In this document: in pieces, positions 18,877 through 30,535 of the stretch
How the letters are laid out: every line of letters begins with the position of its first letter
How positions within the stretch are numbered: the stretch's first letter is position 1
NCBI GenBank assembly: GCA_041875495.1
Contig: CP112982.1
Span: forward strand, 1,426,001 to 1,490,000
Reading direction: 5' to 3'
DNA length: 64,000 bases
DNA from: Halomonas sp. CH40
GTDB taxonomy: Bacteria; Pseudomonadota; Gammaproteobacteria; Pseudomonadales; Halomonadaceae
Program-made: the position numbers and the translations under genes
The notes under the pieces: model-generated
Database searches by the model: none
What the model was told of the DNA's origin: nothing
The model's input: only the letters and a program-made list of their open reading frames with translations

Positions 18877-18902
18877 CCGGCGGCGCCTCAAGGCGCTGCC
18901 GG
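18877..18902 (+). other. Intra-operon hairpin between nqrE and nqrF
   Basis: CCGGCGGCGCC and GGCGCTGCCGG form an 11-bp stem (one G-T pair) with a TCAA loop in the only sizeable gap (74 bases) inside nqrABCDEF. No T run follows, so it is more likely an mRNA-stability or processing element than a terminator. Confidence 0.5.
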
Positions 18903-18935
18903 TTCACTGAAAACCCTCAGCAATAGGAAACCGAC

Positions 18936-20168
18936 ATGGTTGATACAACTGTCATCTTGCTCGGTGTCGTCATGTTTACCATCATCGTCATCAGTTTGAC
19001 GGCGATTATTCTGGCGGCCCGCAGTAAACTAGTAAGTAGCGGGGATGTAACCATTGAAGTGAATGGTGATCCTGAACATACCCTGTCTACCCAGGCCGGT
19101 GGCAAGCTTCTGAACACGCTGGCAGCCAACGGCATCTTCCTTTCTTCCGCCTGTGGCGGCGGCGGCTCCTGTGCGCAGTGTAAGTGTCGTGTAGAAGAAG
19201 GCGGCGGCTCTATTTTACCGACCGAGGAATCTCACTTCACCATGCGTGAGAAAAAGGAGGGCTGGCGCCTTTCCTGTCAGGTGCCTGTCAAGCAGGACAT
19301 GAAAGTCGAAGTGCCGGAAGAAGTCTTTGGCGTCAAGAAGTGGGAAACCGAAGTCACCGCCAATCCCAACGTGGCGACCTTTATCAAGGAACTGAACCTG
19401 AAGCTGCCGGAAGGCGAGGAAGTTGCCTTCCGTGCCGGTGGTTATGTTCAGCTGGTCGCGCCGCCTTATGATATTAAATTCTCCGATTTCGACATCGAAG
19501 AAGAATATCGTGGCGACTGGGAAAAGTTTGGTCTGTTCGACATTTCCCACAAGAATGACGAAGAAATCATTCGTGCCTACTCGATGGCCAACTATCCGGA
19601 TGAGAAAGGGCTGCTCAAGTTCAATATCCGGATCGCGACGCCGCCTCCTGGCACTAATCATCCGCCTGGCCTGATGTCTACCTATGTGTTCAGCCTGAAG
19701 CCGGGCGACAAGGTAACTGTCATGGGGCCCTTTGGTGAGTTCTTCGCCAGAGACACTGATGCCGAAATGGTGTTTATCGGTGGTGGTGCGGGTATGGCAC
19801 CGATGCGTAGCCATATCTTTGACCAGCTCAAGCGTCTGAAATCAAGCCGCAAGATTTCGTTCTGGTACGGTGCGCGCTCCTGGCGTGAGACCTTCTATAA
19901 TGAAGAGTATGACAAGCTGGCCGAAGAGTTCCCTAACTTTGAGTGGCATCTGGCGCTGTCCGACCCCCAGCCGGAAGATAACTGGGAAGGGCCGACCGGC
20001 TTCATCCACAACGTTCTGTACGAAAACTATCTGAAGGATCACCCGGCGCCTGAAGACTGTGAATACTACATGTGTGGGCCGCCGATGATGAACGCCTCCT
20101 GCATCAAGCTTCTGCTTGATCTGGGCGTGGAGCCTGAAAATATTCTGCTGGATGACTTTGGCGGATAA
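18936..20168 (+). CDS. nqrF: Na+-NQR subunit F (NADH dehydrogenase module)
   Basis: The electron-entry subunit, 410 aa. It has an N-terminal membrane helix (about residues 5-28), a ferredoxin-like domain with [2Fe-2S] ligands Cys73, Cys79, Cys82 and Cys114 ([12 protein letters not shown]), and a ferredoxin-reductase module with the FAD motif RAYSMANYP and NADH-binding [12 protein letters not shown]. It ends ILLDDFGG, as in other NqrF proteins. AATAGGAAACCGAC before the ATG includes a modest ribosome-binding site. Confidence 0.97.
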   Translation: MVDTTVILLGVVMFTIIVISLTAIILAARSKLVSSGDVTIEVNGDPEHTLSTQAGGKLLNTLAANGIFLSSACGGGGSCAQCKCRVEEGGGSILPTEESHFTMREKKEGWRLSCQVPVKQDMKVEVPEEVFGVKKWETEVTANPNVATFIKELNLKLPEGEEVAFRAGGYVQLVAPPYDIKFSDFDIEEEYRGDWEKFGLFDISHKNDEEIIRAYSMANYPDEKGLLKFNIRIATPPPGTNHPPGLMSTYVFSLKPGDKVTVMGPFGEFFARDTDAEMVFIGGGAGMAPMRSHIFDQLKRLKSSRKISFWYGARSWRETFYNEEYDKLAEEFPNFEWHLALSDPQPEDNWEGPTGFIHNVLYENYLKDHPAPEDCEYYMCGPPMMNASCIKLLLDLGVEPENILLDDFGG

Positions 20169-20189
20169 TTTCTACTCTTACCGGTACAG

Positions 20190-20220
20190 CGGGGCTAGCC
20201 AATCGGCTGGCCCCGTTTTT
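20190..20220 (+). terminator. Terminator after nqrF
   Basis: CGGGGCTAGCC / GGCTGGCCCCG form an 11-bp stem (one wobble pair) with an AATC loop and a run of five T. It lies between nqrF and nqrM, so nqrM may be made by read-through or from its own promoter. Confidence 0.85.
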
Positions 20221-20354
20221 GTATGGGGCCATGATTGGTCGAAAAGGGCACTATCAGCGTATAATACTGTCAATTAGGATAGGAGAAACGTGGAGCCACT
20301 GTTTGTTGTTGTATTGGCCCCACGCATACTCACTGTTAAACGAGGTGTTCAATA

Positions 20355-20615
20355 ATGGCAATCTGGTTACTGGTATTTGGTTTCATGCTGCTGGTAATGG
20401 GCGCTATGGCAGTCGGTGTCATTCTGGGCCGCAAGCCTATCGCAGGCTCATGTGGTGGACTGAACCAGATCGGGATGAAAAACGGCTGTGATATCTGCGG
20501 CGGCAAGGATGAAGTGTGCGAAGAGGAAAATCGCAAACGCCGTGGCGTTTCTGTACGTCGCACCAGCGATGAAAGCCGCGGTGCTGACCTTGGCTACGAT
20601 GCAACGCGCCGTTGA
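20355..20615 (+). CDS. nqrM: NqrM, Na+-NQR maturation protein (DUF539)
   Basis: An 86-aa protein with one N-terminal membrane helix (residues 2-24) followed by four cysteines, Cys33, Cys45, Cys48 and Cys55 (GSCGG and CDICGGKDEVC). This is the NqrM signature; the protein is needed to deliver iron to the NqrD/NqrE cluster during NQR assembly. The tail is charged and basic. In many genomes it follows apbE at the end of the nqr operon; here apbE is absent and nqrM lies 186 bases after nqrF, beyond a terminator. Confidence 0.93.
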   Translation: MAIWLLVFGFMLLVMGAMAVGVILGRKPIAGSCGGLNQIGMKNGCDICGGKDEVCEEENRKRRGVSVRRTSDESRGADLGYDATRR

Positions 20616-20626
20616 TTGGTAGAGAA

Positions 20627-21681
20627 CTAATGCAGCCGATAGGTCCAGGCAGATTCTGCCAGCAGGCCGCGGCCACCGGCCAGGGTGAAGGCAAGATCAT
20701 GCAATCCTGGCCAAAGCGGCACAGGTGATGCGCCTTTAACAGCCAGATCCAGGCGCTGGGCCATCAGCAGCAGTTTGTGCAGGCGCTTCATGGGTAAGCG
20801 TTGAATGGCCTGTTGGTAGGCAGGGCGACGTTTATCAAAAATCATCGGCTTCTGTGCCTTGCAAGCATGTTCAAAGCTCTGCCCTTGATCAATGTGTTGA
20901 TGAATGGATAGCAGGGTGCGTAGTTCGCGGCTCAGTGCCCAAAGCACAATTGGCGCCTCAATCCCCTCGCTTCGCAAGCCGTGGACGATGCGTGAAACTC
21001 TGGACGGTTCACCTTTCAGGCAGGCATCAGCTAGATTAAAGACATCAAAACGTGAATTGTCTTCCACGCCCTGGGCAATAGTGTCGGCACTGATACGCGC
21101 GTTAGCGGGGAGCATCAGAGCCAGCTTTTGCAGTTCCTGGTCAGCCGCCAGCAGGTTGCCTTCGGTACGTTCGCCCAACAGTCGGGCTGCGTCCATATCC
21201 AGCTGTAAACCGTGCAAACCAGCGCGGTCGCGCAGCCAATAGCCCAGGCGCGAGGCATCGACCGGCCAGACGGGCACAAACAGACCGTGTTTATCCAGCG
21301 CCTTGAACCAGGCGCTTTTTTGTTGTTTGGCATCCAGTTTGCCCATGCTGAGTAGCAGGATATCGTCGCTGCCGTCCATCTGTTCAGCATAGTGAACCAG
21401 CATCTTGCTACCTTCCTGCCCCAGCTTCTGGTTGCCCAGGCGCACATCAATCAGCTTGCGCGAGGCAAACAGGGATAGGTTGCCAGCAATATCCAGCAAA
21501 CGGCCCCAGGCAAAGTTGGGTTCAACGTCAATCACTTCCCTCTCTTCAACGCCGGCTTGCCGGGCAGCGGCGCGTACCGCATCGCAGGCATCACGGTGCT
21601 GAAGAGGCTCATCCCCGGCAACAATCACGACCTTGGGAAGGCGCTTTTCAAGGGCGGCTGGTAACTTGTCAGCAAATACCT

Positions 21682-21685
<4 letters not shown>
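20627..21685 (-). CDS. holA: DNA polymerase III subunit delta
   Basis: The delta subunit opens the beta sliding clamp during clamp loading. The 352-aa product has the AAA+-like fold without a P-loop, as is normal for delta, and opens MKVFADKLPAALEKRLPKVV. The conserved segments VVIVAGDEPLQHRDA and FDVFNLADACLKG are present. It is the last gene of a leuS-lptE-holA unit with 4-base overlaps, the order also seen in E. coli. Confidence 0.95.
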
Positions 21686-25429
<3,744 letters not shown>

Positions 25430-25433
<4 letters not shown>

Positions 25434-25615
25434 ACCTTTAACCAAGCGCCTAACAGGCTAATCATGACCACCACGCCGCTGCTCAGCGCAGCGGCATAGA
25501 TCAGGTTGTTCTTCATCATAAATCGAGTGCACCCAGAGCAGGGTGGCCAGTGGCAAAAAGCTGAGCAAAGCCTGAGGGGTGCCAAAGTCGTCTAACAGCG
25601 ATTAGCATCTCCGGC
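25430..25615 (-). pseudogene. Remnant of the transporter gene's 3' end (internally deleted)
   Basis: Read on the minus strand, bases 25430-25520 encode the same C-terminus as the intact transporter at 27049 (MMKNNLIYAAALSS onward). Further upstream, 25521-25615 encodes DFGTPQALLSF, which matches EFGIPQALISF of the intact protein, but about 190 bases between the two parts are missing and the reading frame is broken at the junction. It is a decayed second copy. Together with the piece at 30024-30100 it suggests an older transporter copy was disrupted by inserted DNA. Confidence 0.75.
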
Positions 25616-25731
25616 TAAGGGCAGGCTTAGGTTTCGTCCATGTTGGTAGAATGCTTTGCACAGCTTGATAATGTCACTTAATATAGAATCATATAATCTA
25701 AATCGATACGGCTTATCCAAAAGAATTAATA

Positions 25732-25752
25732 AATTAAATCAATGATTTAATT
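25732..25752. promoter_or_regulatory. Perfect palindrome upstream of the small-protein/NTase pair, probable operator
   Basis: AATTAAATCA (25732-25741) and TGATTTAATT (25743-25752) are exact 10-bp inverted repeats around one A, ending 10 bases before the ATG of the small gene. The position is typical of autoregulated toxin-antitoxin operators; regulation itself is inferred. Confidence 0.55.
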
Positions 25753-25762
25753 GGTGAAAAAA

Positions 25763-25954
25763 ATGGTTTCTTACATCAGTGTAAGCCAGAAAAATGGTTT
25801 CGCGCTTCGCCTGCAAGAAAAAGAGCGCATCCGTTTCAAAGAGTATGCCGAGATGAAGGTGTCGGCTGAAGAAGTGGAGCGTGCCTCTCAGTTTTCTGGT
25901 GCAAGGGAACGCGCCCGCATTATTCGCGGAGCCCCCGTGCCTGCCCCTTTATAA
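25763..25954 (+). CDS. Small protein upstream of NTase (candidate antitoxin/partner)
   Basis: A 63-aa basic protein, MVSYISVSQKNGF at the N-terminus, then a charged helix (LQEKERIRFKEYAEMKVSAEEVERA) region and a basic RERARIIRG segment. GGTGA (25753-25757) is a usable ribosome-binding site. TTG 25751 and GTG 25754 are possible earlier starts in the same frame. The gene lies 10 bases before the nucleotidyltransferase-like gene and directly after a perfect palindrome. No known family is recognised. An antitoxin or DNA-binding role is only suggested by size, charge and position. Confidence 0.55.
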   Translation: MVSYISVSQKNGFALRLQEKERIRFKEYAEMKVSAEEVERASQFSGARERARIIRGAPVPAPL

Positions 25955-25964
25955 GCGAGAATGA

Positions 25965-26840
25965 ATGACAGATAGTCTTTCGATCAAGCCGATACTGCGG
26001 CTTATCGCTGAGCTGCCTCTGGAACACCAAGAGCGCCTGGTACTCCTCGGAGGCCAGGCGATTGCGTTTTGGGGTGCCTATTTTTTTGAAGATCGTTTGG
26101 AAACGCCGGAAGCGGCAGCACTGACTTCCTCTGATTTAGACATTGCTGCTGGCAGTAAAGAGGGAGTGCGGGTGTTGGCCAGGGCGTGGGAAGCGTCAGC
26201 TACATTCCCTGGCCCTGATGACCAAACGCCCAATATGGCTGTTATTGAATTGCAACGCCCCGAGCTACGTGAAGGGGGAGGGCATTTCACGGTCGATGTG
26301 ATGAACAGTGTTTATGGCAATGTTGACGCTAGTGATCTAACCGCTTGGTCCGAATTGGTAGAGTGGACGCTGGATGAAGAGGCACATAGCGTTGTGCGGT
26401 TTCGTGTGGTGTCTCCGCAAATGCTTCTATGGACACGCATCGCTAATTTGCAATATCGATACATGAGCGAGTCAGCCACGCAACGTGAGCTCGTGAGAAC
26501 TAAAGTGCTTTGTGAAATTGTAAGGGAACATCTTGATAACTTTGCACAAGATATTCTTCTGGAACCGGCATTGCGACGGCCGGCACTGAAACATGCGGCT
26601 TTCGTATATCGGGACATTGCGAAAAGGAGGGAAACCAGGGTTGTATTGGCTAATCATCCTGAATTGATTGAGCCGTTTATGGGTACCATTCCTGATTCTC
26701 CCTTCTGGCCCGATAAACTTCCTGACGCTGCTACCAGGTGGCAGCGCTGGTTAAGTCGACGTGTTGAAACGCTGCGTGCTCATCGTAAAAATCGTGCAGC
26801 CATCAAAGCGGCTAAACAGGCTTCTTCGAACGATGCATAA
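25965..26840 (+). CDS. Nucleotidyltransferase-fold protein (possible toxin)
   Basis: A 291-aa protein with the polymerase-beta-type nucleotidyltransferase pattern: LLGGQAIAFWG (Gly29-Gly30), then TSSDLDIAAG (Asp57, Asp59), then a third acidic strand HFTVDVMN (Asp111). That set of GG, DxD and a later Asp is shared by AbiEii/MenA-like toxins and many other transferases. The rest is helical, with a basic C-terminus (RAHRKNRAAIKAAKQA). The DNA is visibly richer in A and T than the flanking core genes. It probably forms an operon with the small gene upstream. It could be a toxin, a defence protein or a modifying enzyme; the substrate is unknown. Confidence 0.65.
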   Translation: MTDSLSIKPILRLIAELPLEHQERLVLLGGQAIAFWGAYFFEDRLETPEAAALTSSDLDIAAGSKEGVRVLARAWEASATFPGPDDQTPNMAVIELQRPELREGGGHFTVDVMNSVYGNVDASDLTAWSELVEWTLDEEAHSVVRFRVVSPQMLLWTRIANLQYRYMSESATQRELVRTKVLCEIVREHLDNFAQDILLEPALRRPALKHAAFVYRDIAKRRETRVVLANHPELIEPFMGTIPDSPFWPDKLPDAATRWQRWLSRRVETLRAHRKNRAAIKAAKQASSNDA

Positions 26841-26998
26841 GTGACTTTATTCCCGCACTTTTATCTGCATGCTACTGACACACCCACTCTTTCTTATCTC
26901 CTGGGTTATCTGGGTGATCAGCTAGGGGGTATCGGTCTTGGCTTTTCAGCCAATGGGCTGTTTACACCACAAATGCTTTTCCTATTATGTGCGAGGTG

Positions 26999-27052
26999 GC
27001 GCCTTGCATCAGCAGCCACCGCTATTTCTATCGCCTGTCGCAAGCGTCCTAG
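26999..27052 (+). pseudogene. Fragment of the DUF1451 gene tail
   Basis: In one frame this encodes PC, four altered residues, then HRYFYRLSQAS and a stop, the same ending as the intact zinc-ribbon protein at 24924. The zinc knuckle is damaged, and nothing upstream resembles the gene. It is the left end of the second copy of the repeat. Confidence 0.7.
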
Positions 27053-27139
27053 ACCTTTAACCAGGCGCCTAACAGGCTAATCATGACCACCACGCCGCTG
27101 CTCAGCGCAGCGGCATAGATCAGGTTGTTCTTCATCATA
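27015..27139. repeat. 125-bp direct repeat, copy 2
   Basis: Partner of 25396-25520, offset 1619 bases. This copy runs into the intact transporter gene, whereas copy 1 runs into the intact DUF1451 gene. The pair therefore brackets the small-protein/NTase module. Confidence 0.92.
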
Positions 27140-28368
27140 TGGTAGCCACTCACCCCATAGCGGCCCTGCAATGACAGGTTGATGCCTGACAGCGGGCCAA
27201 CGCTGGTGCCCACCGCCCAGGCAGACAGAGCCACAAAGGCAAAAAGAGTCTGCTCAGCGCCTTCAAGGGGCAGCATTGAGGCCAGCACCGAGACGCCGAT
27301 AATCGGATGCAAACCTAGCAGAGCGCTCAGGGAAATGGTCGCAAAGCTGATCAAGGCCTGAGGGATGCCGAACTCGGCAAACAGCGACCAGCTATCGCCG
27401 GTGGCGGCCTCCAGCAGCGTTGACAGCCCCAGGGTCAATAAACCCGCGGCCAGAAATAGCGAAATCTCTCCGCGCATGGCTGGCAAGCGGTTAAGGGTAT
27501 GCTGGGTGGCCCGCCGACGAGTCCATTTCAGGCCTTCTGGCAGGTTGCTGGCGATAGCCACCAGTGGCAGCAGAAAGGTAATAATGCTGACAATGGAAAG
27601 CGCTGGCGTCAGCACAAAATGAAACAGCATCACCAAGGCAGCCATGCCAACCGGCATCAGCAGGCTGCGCGGTGAAAGCGAAAAGCCGTCGGTATCGCTC
27701 AGGTCAAAGCGCTGGCGCAGCTCCAGCGCCGTGAACAGCCCGGCCAGCATGGCCAGTGGAAAGCCTACCACCGCCACGGTCAGGTAGTTCATTTCCGGCA
27801 CCAAGGCCATCACCACCCCCATGGAAGCAAAAAACGGTGACCACAGCGCCGCGCTGGAAAGCCCCCGGTTCAGAGCCAGAAACTGTGGCGTACTCAGCGG
27901 CTTATGGCGGGCCAGGCGGTCTCCGACCATGAAGACCGTTGAAAGGTTGAGAATCGTGCCGAGAAAATGCACCCCCAACCAGGTACGTAAAATCCCGCCT
28001 GCACCCGTCACTGATTGCCCCGGCACGCCCTTGCGGCCCTGCTGTTTACCAATCAGTGAAATAAAGCTCACCCCTACCAGCATAGCGACCACAAAGGTGT
28101 TGCCGGTTAGCATGCCAGGCCAATCAATGGCCGCACCATACACAAAGCGCGCCATCAGCAGCATACCCAGGCCAACGGCTATCAAGGCCGCTGCCTGTAG
28201 GCGTGAACGACGTGGAATGTCCCGCCACAGCAGCACCACCCCAAGCCATAGCAAATAACTCACTGCCAGCACGGTGGAAACCCAGCCGGTAAAGCCGACT
28301 ATCTGTAACAGCAGTGCCAAAGCGATCAATACCCCCGCTAACCGCTGCCTGATGGTTGTCTCTTGCAT
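27049..28368 (-). CDS. Polytopic membrane transporter, family uncertain
   Basis: A 439-aa very hydrophobic protein with about 11-12 predicted membrane helices in two halves joined by a basic cytoplasmic loop near residue 290 (GLKWTRRRATQ). The second half has GLHPIIGVSVLASMLP and the glycine-rich VGTSVGPLSGINL, reminiscent of hairpin-loop elements in ion-transporter superfamily carriers, but no specific family is recognised. AAGGGA precedes the ATG. Its stop codon overlaps a copied DUF1451 stop codon in the opposite direction. Two degenerate pieces of a homologous gene lie at 25430-25615 and 30024-30100. Confidence 0.7.
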   Translation of the reverse strand: MQETTIRQRLAGVLIALALLLQIVGFTGWVSTVLAVSYLLWLGVVLLWRDIPRRSRLQAAALIAVGLGMLLMARFVYGAAIDWPGMLTGNTFVVAMLVGVSFISLIGKQQGRKGVPGQSVTGAGGILRTWLGVHFLGTILNLSTVFMVGDRLARHKPLSTPQFLALNRGLSSAALWSPFFASMGVVMALVPEMNYLTVAVVGFPLAMLAGLFTALELRQRFDLSDTDGFSLSPRSLLMPVGMAALVMLFHFVLTPALSIVSIITFLLPLVAIASNLPEGLKWTRRRATQHTLNRLPAMRGEISLFLAAGLLTLGLSTLLEAATGDSWSLFAEFGIPQALISFATISLSALLGLHPIIGVSVLASMLPLEGAEQTLFAFVALSAWAVGTSVGPLSGINLSLQGRYGVSGYHMMKNNLIYAAALSSGVVVMISLLGAWLKV

Positions 28369-28955
28369 CTTATTCCCTTGGGGAGTGAGGAGGGCAGGCT
28401 AATCGGGATTGTACTGATTTACCAGCCACCTGGTACAAGCTACTGGGTATTTACGTGACACAATAAAAGAACAGCGCGCTTTGCAAGGCTAACGTGAGGT
28501 AGGTAAAGTAAAAACACATAGATAAGTAAGTGCTCAATCAGCATGGGTGAAAATGGCCTGATTTTCATTTCCTGCTGGTGTGTCTTGGCGGTAGCGTGGC
28601 TGAGAAAGCTAGTTAGCGACGATATTAGCAGGTTGAAATTTTCCATACGATTGCCCTGATACTCCTCGCTTGCTTAGTTTTGTGCCGCAAGGAAGCCGTT
28701 GAATCGCTTAGAAAAAGTTGGAAATGAGCAAAAGTTGCAAGTAGGTCTATCCTTTCTTACGGGGAAAGGTGCTTTAAGCTTCCTGTATTCCCTGCACGAC
28801 TGGATCGCCAACTACATCGATTCGGACATGGCCTGCCAGGCAACATGCTGATGGAGATAAGTCATGGCCAGAAATATGCATGAATATACTCATATATTGT
28901 AATTATGAACAAAATAACTCATAGTTGAGATTAATGTATATTAAGGTTCATAGTA
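28369..28955. other. 587-base intergenic region, mostly without genes
   Basis: AT-rich towards the right end. It contains a hemerythrin-like fragment (28699-28851) and no intact gene that I can support. The last 90 bases before the SatD gene are strongly A/T-rich and probably hold its promoter. Confidence 0.5.
28699..28851 (+). pseudogene. Hemerythrin-like C-terminal fragment
   Basis: This 50-codon open stretch encodes FLYSLHDWIANYIDSD, which resembles the last helix of bacteriohemerythrins (FLxxWLxNHIxxxD). The usual metal-ligand His is replaced by Tyr, the N-terminal three helices are absent, and the frame is closed by a stop at 28675. It is best read as a leftover of a lost gene; the similarity was judged by eye only. 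Confidence 0.4.
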
Positions 28956-29597
28956 ATGCTGGCTACCGTTGTACTGTGCGATATCAGGGATTCTCGCAAG
29001 ATCTCAGATCGACAAGCGTTTGCCGCTCAGGTATCCCACTGTCTGGACGCGCTTAATGAGCAGCCAGATGATCTGATTGCAAAATTTGCCGTACAGGCCG
29101 GTATTGATGAATTTGCCGGTATTGTGACCACTCCAGCCAGTGGTCGAATCATGCAAAAACTCTGGTTTGGACTTTATCCTCAAGCAGTCAGATGCTCGGT
29201 GGTGGTTGGCGATCTGGATGTTCAGGCCATCGCCAATGATTCCGATCAGCCGCCTGCCGTGTATCACTTTGATGGTCCAGCTTTTCATCAGGCCGCAGAT
29301 CAACTGGTCGTAATGCAACAGTCGGAGCAACTGTTTCGTTATCACCACGCTAATCTGGAGACCTGGCAAAGCGAGCTGATAAGCGCACTGGGTGATCAGC
29401 TGTATGCGCAGATGCTGGGCTGGACACACCGCCAGCACGAGATCGTCCGCGAGTATATGCAGCGTGACTCACAATCTGCAACGGCCAGGCATCTCGGCAT
29501 CGATCAGTCGGCCATCAGTCACAGCCTGTCTGCCATGGACTACTCACGCTTCAGAAGAAATCTTGGCCTTTGGCAGGCATGTTTCGATGAAATATAG
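28956..29597 (+). CDS. SatD family protein
   Basis: A 213-aa soluble protein. It starts MLATVVLCDIRDSRKISDR, the typical beginning of SatD proteins, first named in a streptococcal secretion and acid tolerance locus. The C-terminal 60 residues contain a helix-turn-helix-like segment (ATARHLGIDQSAISHSLSAM). The opening strand with D-I-x-x-S resembles the metal-binding strand of cyclase-like palm domains, which hints at nucleotide binding (inference). It is followed after 48 bases by a small membrane protein, the usual SatD partnership. The ribosome-binding site is weak. Function is unknown. Confidence 0.7.
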   Translation: MLATVVLCDIRDSRKISDRQAFAAQVSHCLDALNEQPDDLIAKFAVQAGIDEFAGIVTTPASGRIMQKLWFGLYPQAVRCSVVVGDLDVQAIANDSDQPPAVYHFDGPAFHQAADQLVVMQQSEQLFRYHHANLETWQSELISALGDQLYAQMLGWTHRQHEIVREYMQRDSQSATARHLGIDQSAISHSLSAMDYSRFRRNLGLWQACFDEI

Positions 29598-29645
29598 CTG
29601 CGTTTTCCTCAACTCAATAGCAACCAATAAAAGCTTGGATCAAGT

Positions 29646-29993
29646 ATGGAAATTCTAGTTTGGCTGATCGCCTACACACTCACTGCTTCATTAAGCGGGG
29701 TGTTCGTAAGAAAATGTTTTAGCATGGCTAAAGTACCCGATGTCAACGATGAAAGAGAGAGTGTTGGTGGAGTGATCGGCAAACTTGAAAACGTACTGGT
29801 TCTCACGATCGTGATGGTCGAAGCCTATACCGCTCTTGCATTGATTTTTGCCGCCAAGAACATTGTACGAATCGATAAAAATGACGAAAAGTCAATCAAC
29901 TATTACATTCTCGGCACTCTGGCCAATTTTACATGGTCACTTGTCATGGCCATGTTGGCCAAGTTCGTTATTATCTATCTGAGCCCCTCATAG
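29646..29993 (+). CDS. Small membrane protein paired with SatD (DUF3307-like C-terminal part)
   Basis: A 115-aa protein with about three membrane helices. The central section GKLENVLVLTIVMVEAYTAL, then FAAKNIVR and YYILGTLANF, follows the pattern found in the C-terminal half of DUF3307 proteins (GxLERxLxxxL..., AAKSxxRF, YxxIGTLxSF). DUF3307 proteins are frequent neighbours of satD genes but are about twice this length, so this is a short version lacking the N-terminal half. It probably works with the SatD protein at the inner membrane; the role is unknown. Confidence 0.6.
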   Translation: MEILVWLIAYTLTASLSGVFVRKCFSMAKVPDVNDERESVGGVIGKLENVLVLTIVMVEAYTALALIFAAKNIVRIDKNDEKSINYYILGTLANFTWSLVMAMLAKFVIIYLSPS

Positions 29994-30316
29994 CCGATCA
30001 ATGCGATCACGCAAAGCGACTGAACTGTCTTTACCAGGCAGCGAAAGCTCACCTCTACCAGCAACCACAAAGATATTGCCAGTTAGCAGGCTAATATTGT
30101 CTGCGATGCTTTACCAGCCGACAAGTGCCAGCATCTCGTCAGTGAAGTGAATTGATAAAACTCTGAATTCAATAAGCCGTGTCAGACGAATCCTCGGTAA
30201 ACGCTTTTGCGTTGAGGAAAAAGGTGCCCATAAAACTGGTTATCTGCTAAATTAGTGCATGTAGATAAACAGTGTCTACACGTACTCATATCAACGATAG
30301 CGACAGGAGATGATTT
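29994..30316. other. Intergenic region with transporter debris
   Basis: 323 bases without an intact gene. It contains the transporter remnant at 30024-30100 and, near its right end, the ribosome-binding site AGGAG (30305-30309) of the next gene. Nothing else is recognised. Confidence 0.5.
30024..30100 (-). pseudogene. Internal fragment of a second transporter copy
   Basis: Read on the minus strand it encodes LLTGNIFVVA, two or three altered residues, then ELSLPGKD. This aligns with MLTGNTFVVAMLVGVSFIS and LIGKQQ in the intact transporter (about 28040-28110). Short deletions break the frame. It has the same orientation as the intact gene and the 3' remnant at 25430. Confidence 0.65.
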
Positions 30317-30535
30317 ATGGCTGAGTGGCGTAAAGTAGCGAAAGGCTTTGCCTTGGGTGACGGGCACGTTAGCACTAAAGAAGTGGACTTGTTGCGCGAG
30401 CTGATTCTGAAGGACGATCATGTAAGCCAGAGCGAACTGAATTTTCTGAAAGAAATCAAAGCTGAAGCGAAAACGTCAGTCCAGGTGCTGGACGAGTTGA
30501 TCGCTGAATGTGAAGAAATGGTCAACGGCAAATAA
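30317..30535 (+). CDS. Small acidic helical protein with a duplicated motif (TerB/EF-hand-like)
   Basis: A 72-aa soluble protein. The motif GDGHVSTKEVDLLRELI is repeated as KDDHVSQSELNFLKEI, each with an acidic loop followed by a helix. This DG-x-h-x-x-x-E pattern is shared by TerB-like and EF-hand-like proteins and may bind metal ions. AGGAG (30305-30309) gives a good start. No partner gene is adjacent: 266 apparently empty bases follow before the efflux operon. Confidence 0.6.
   Translation: MAEWRKVAKGFALGDGHVSTKEVDLLRELILKDDHVSQSELNFLKEIKAEAKTSVQVLDELIAECEEMVNGK

Noticed and set aside
20219..20491. Plus-strand frame overlapping nqrM
   Set aside because: It starts in the terminator region and overlaps nqrM, which has clear family cysteines.
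26841..27080. 79-codon open frame after the NTase gene
   Set aside because: It runs through the copied DUF1451 tail in the wrong frame and has no ribosome-binding site or homologous look. It is repeat debris.
28440..28646. 68-codon minus-strand frame in the 28.4-28.9 kb gap
   Set aside because: Hydrophobic patches only, no good ribosome-binding site, and located in decayed intergenic DNA. It cannot be supported.
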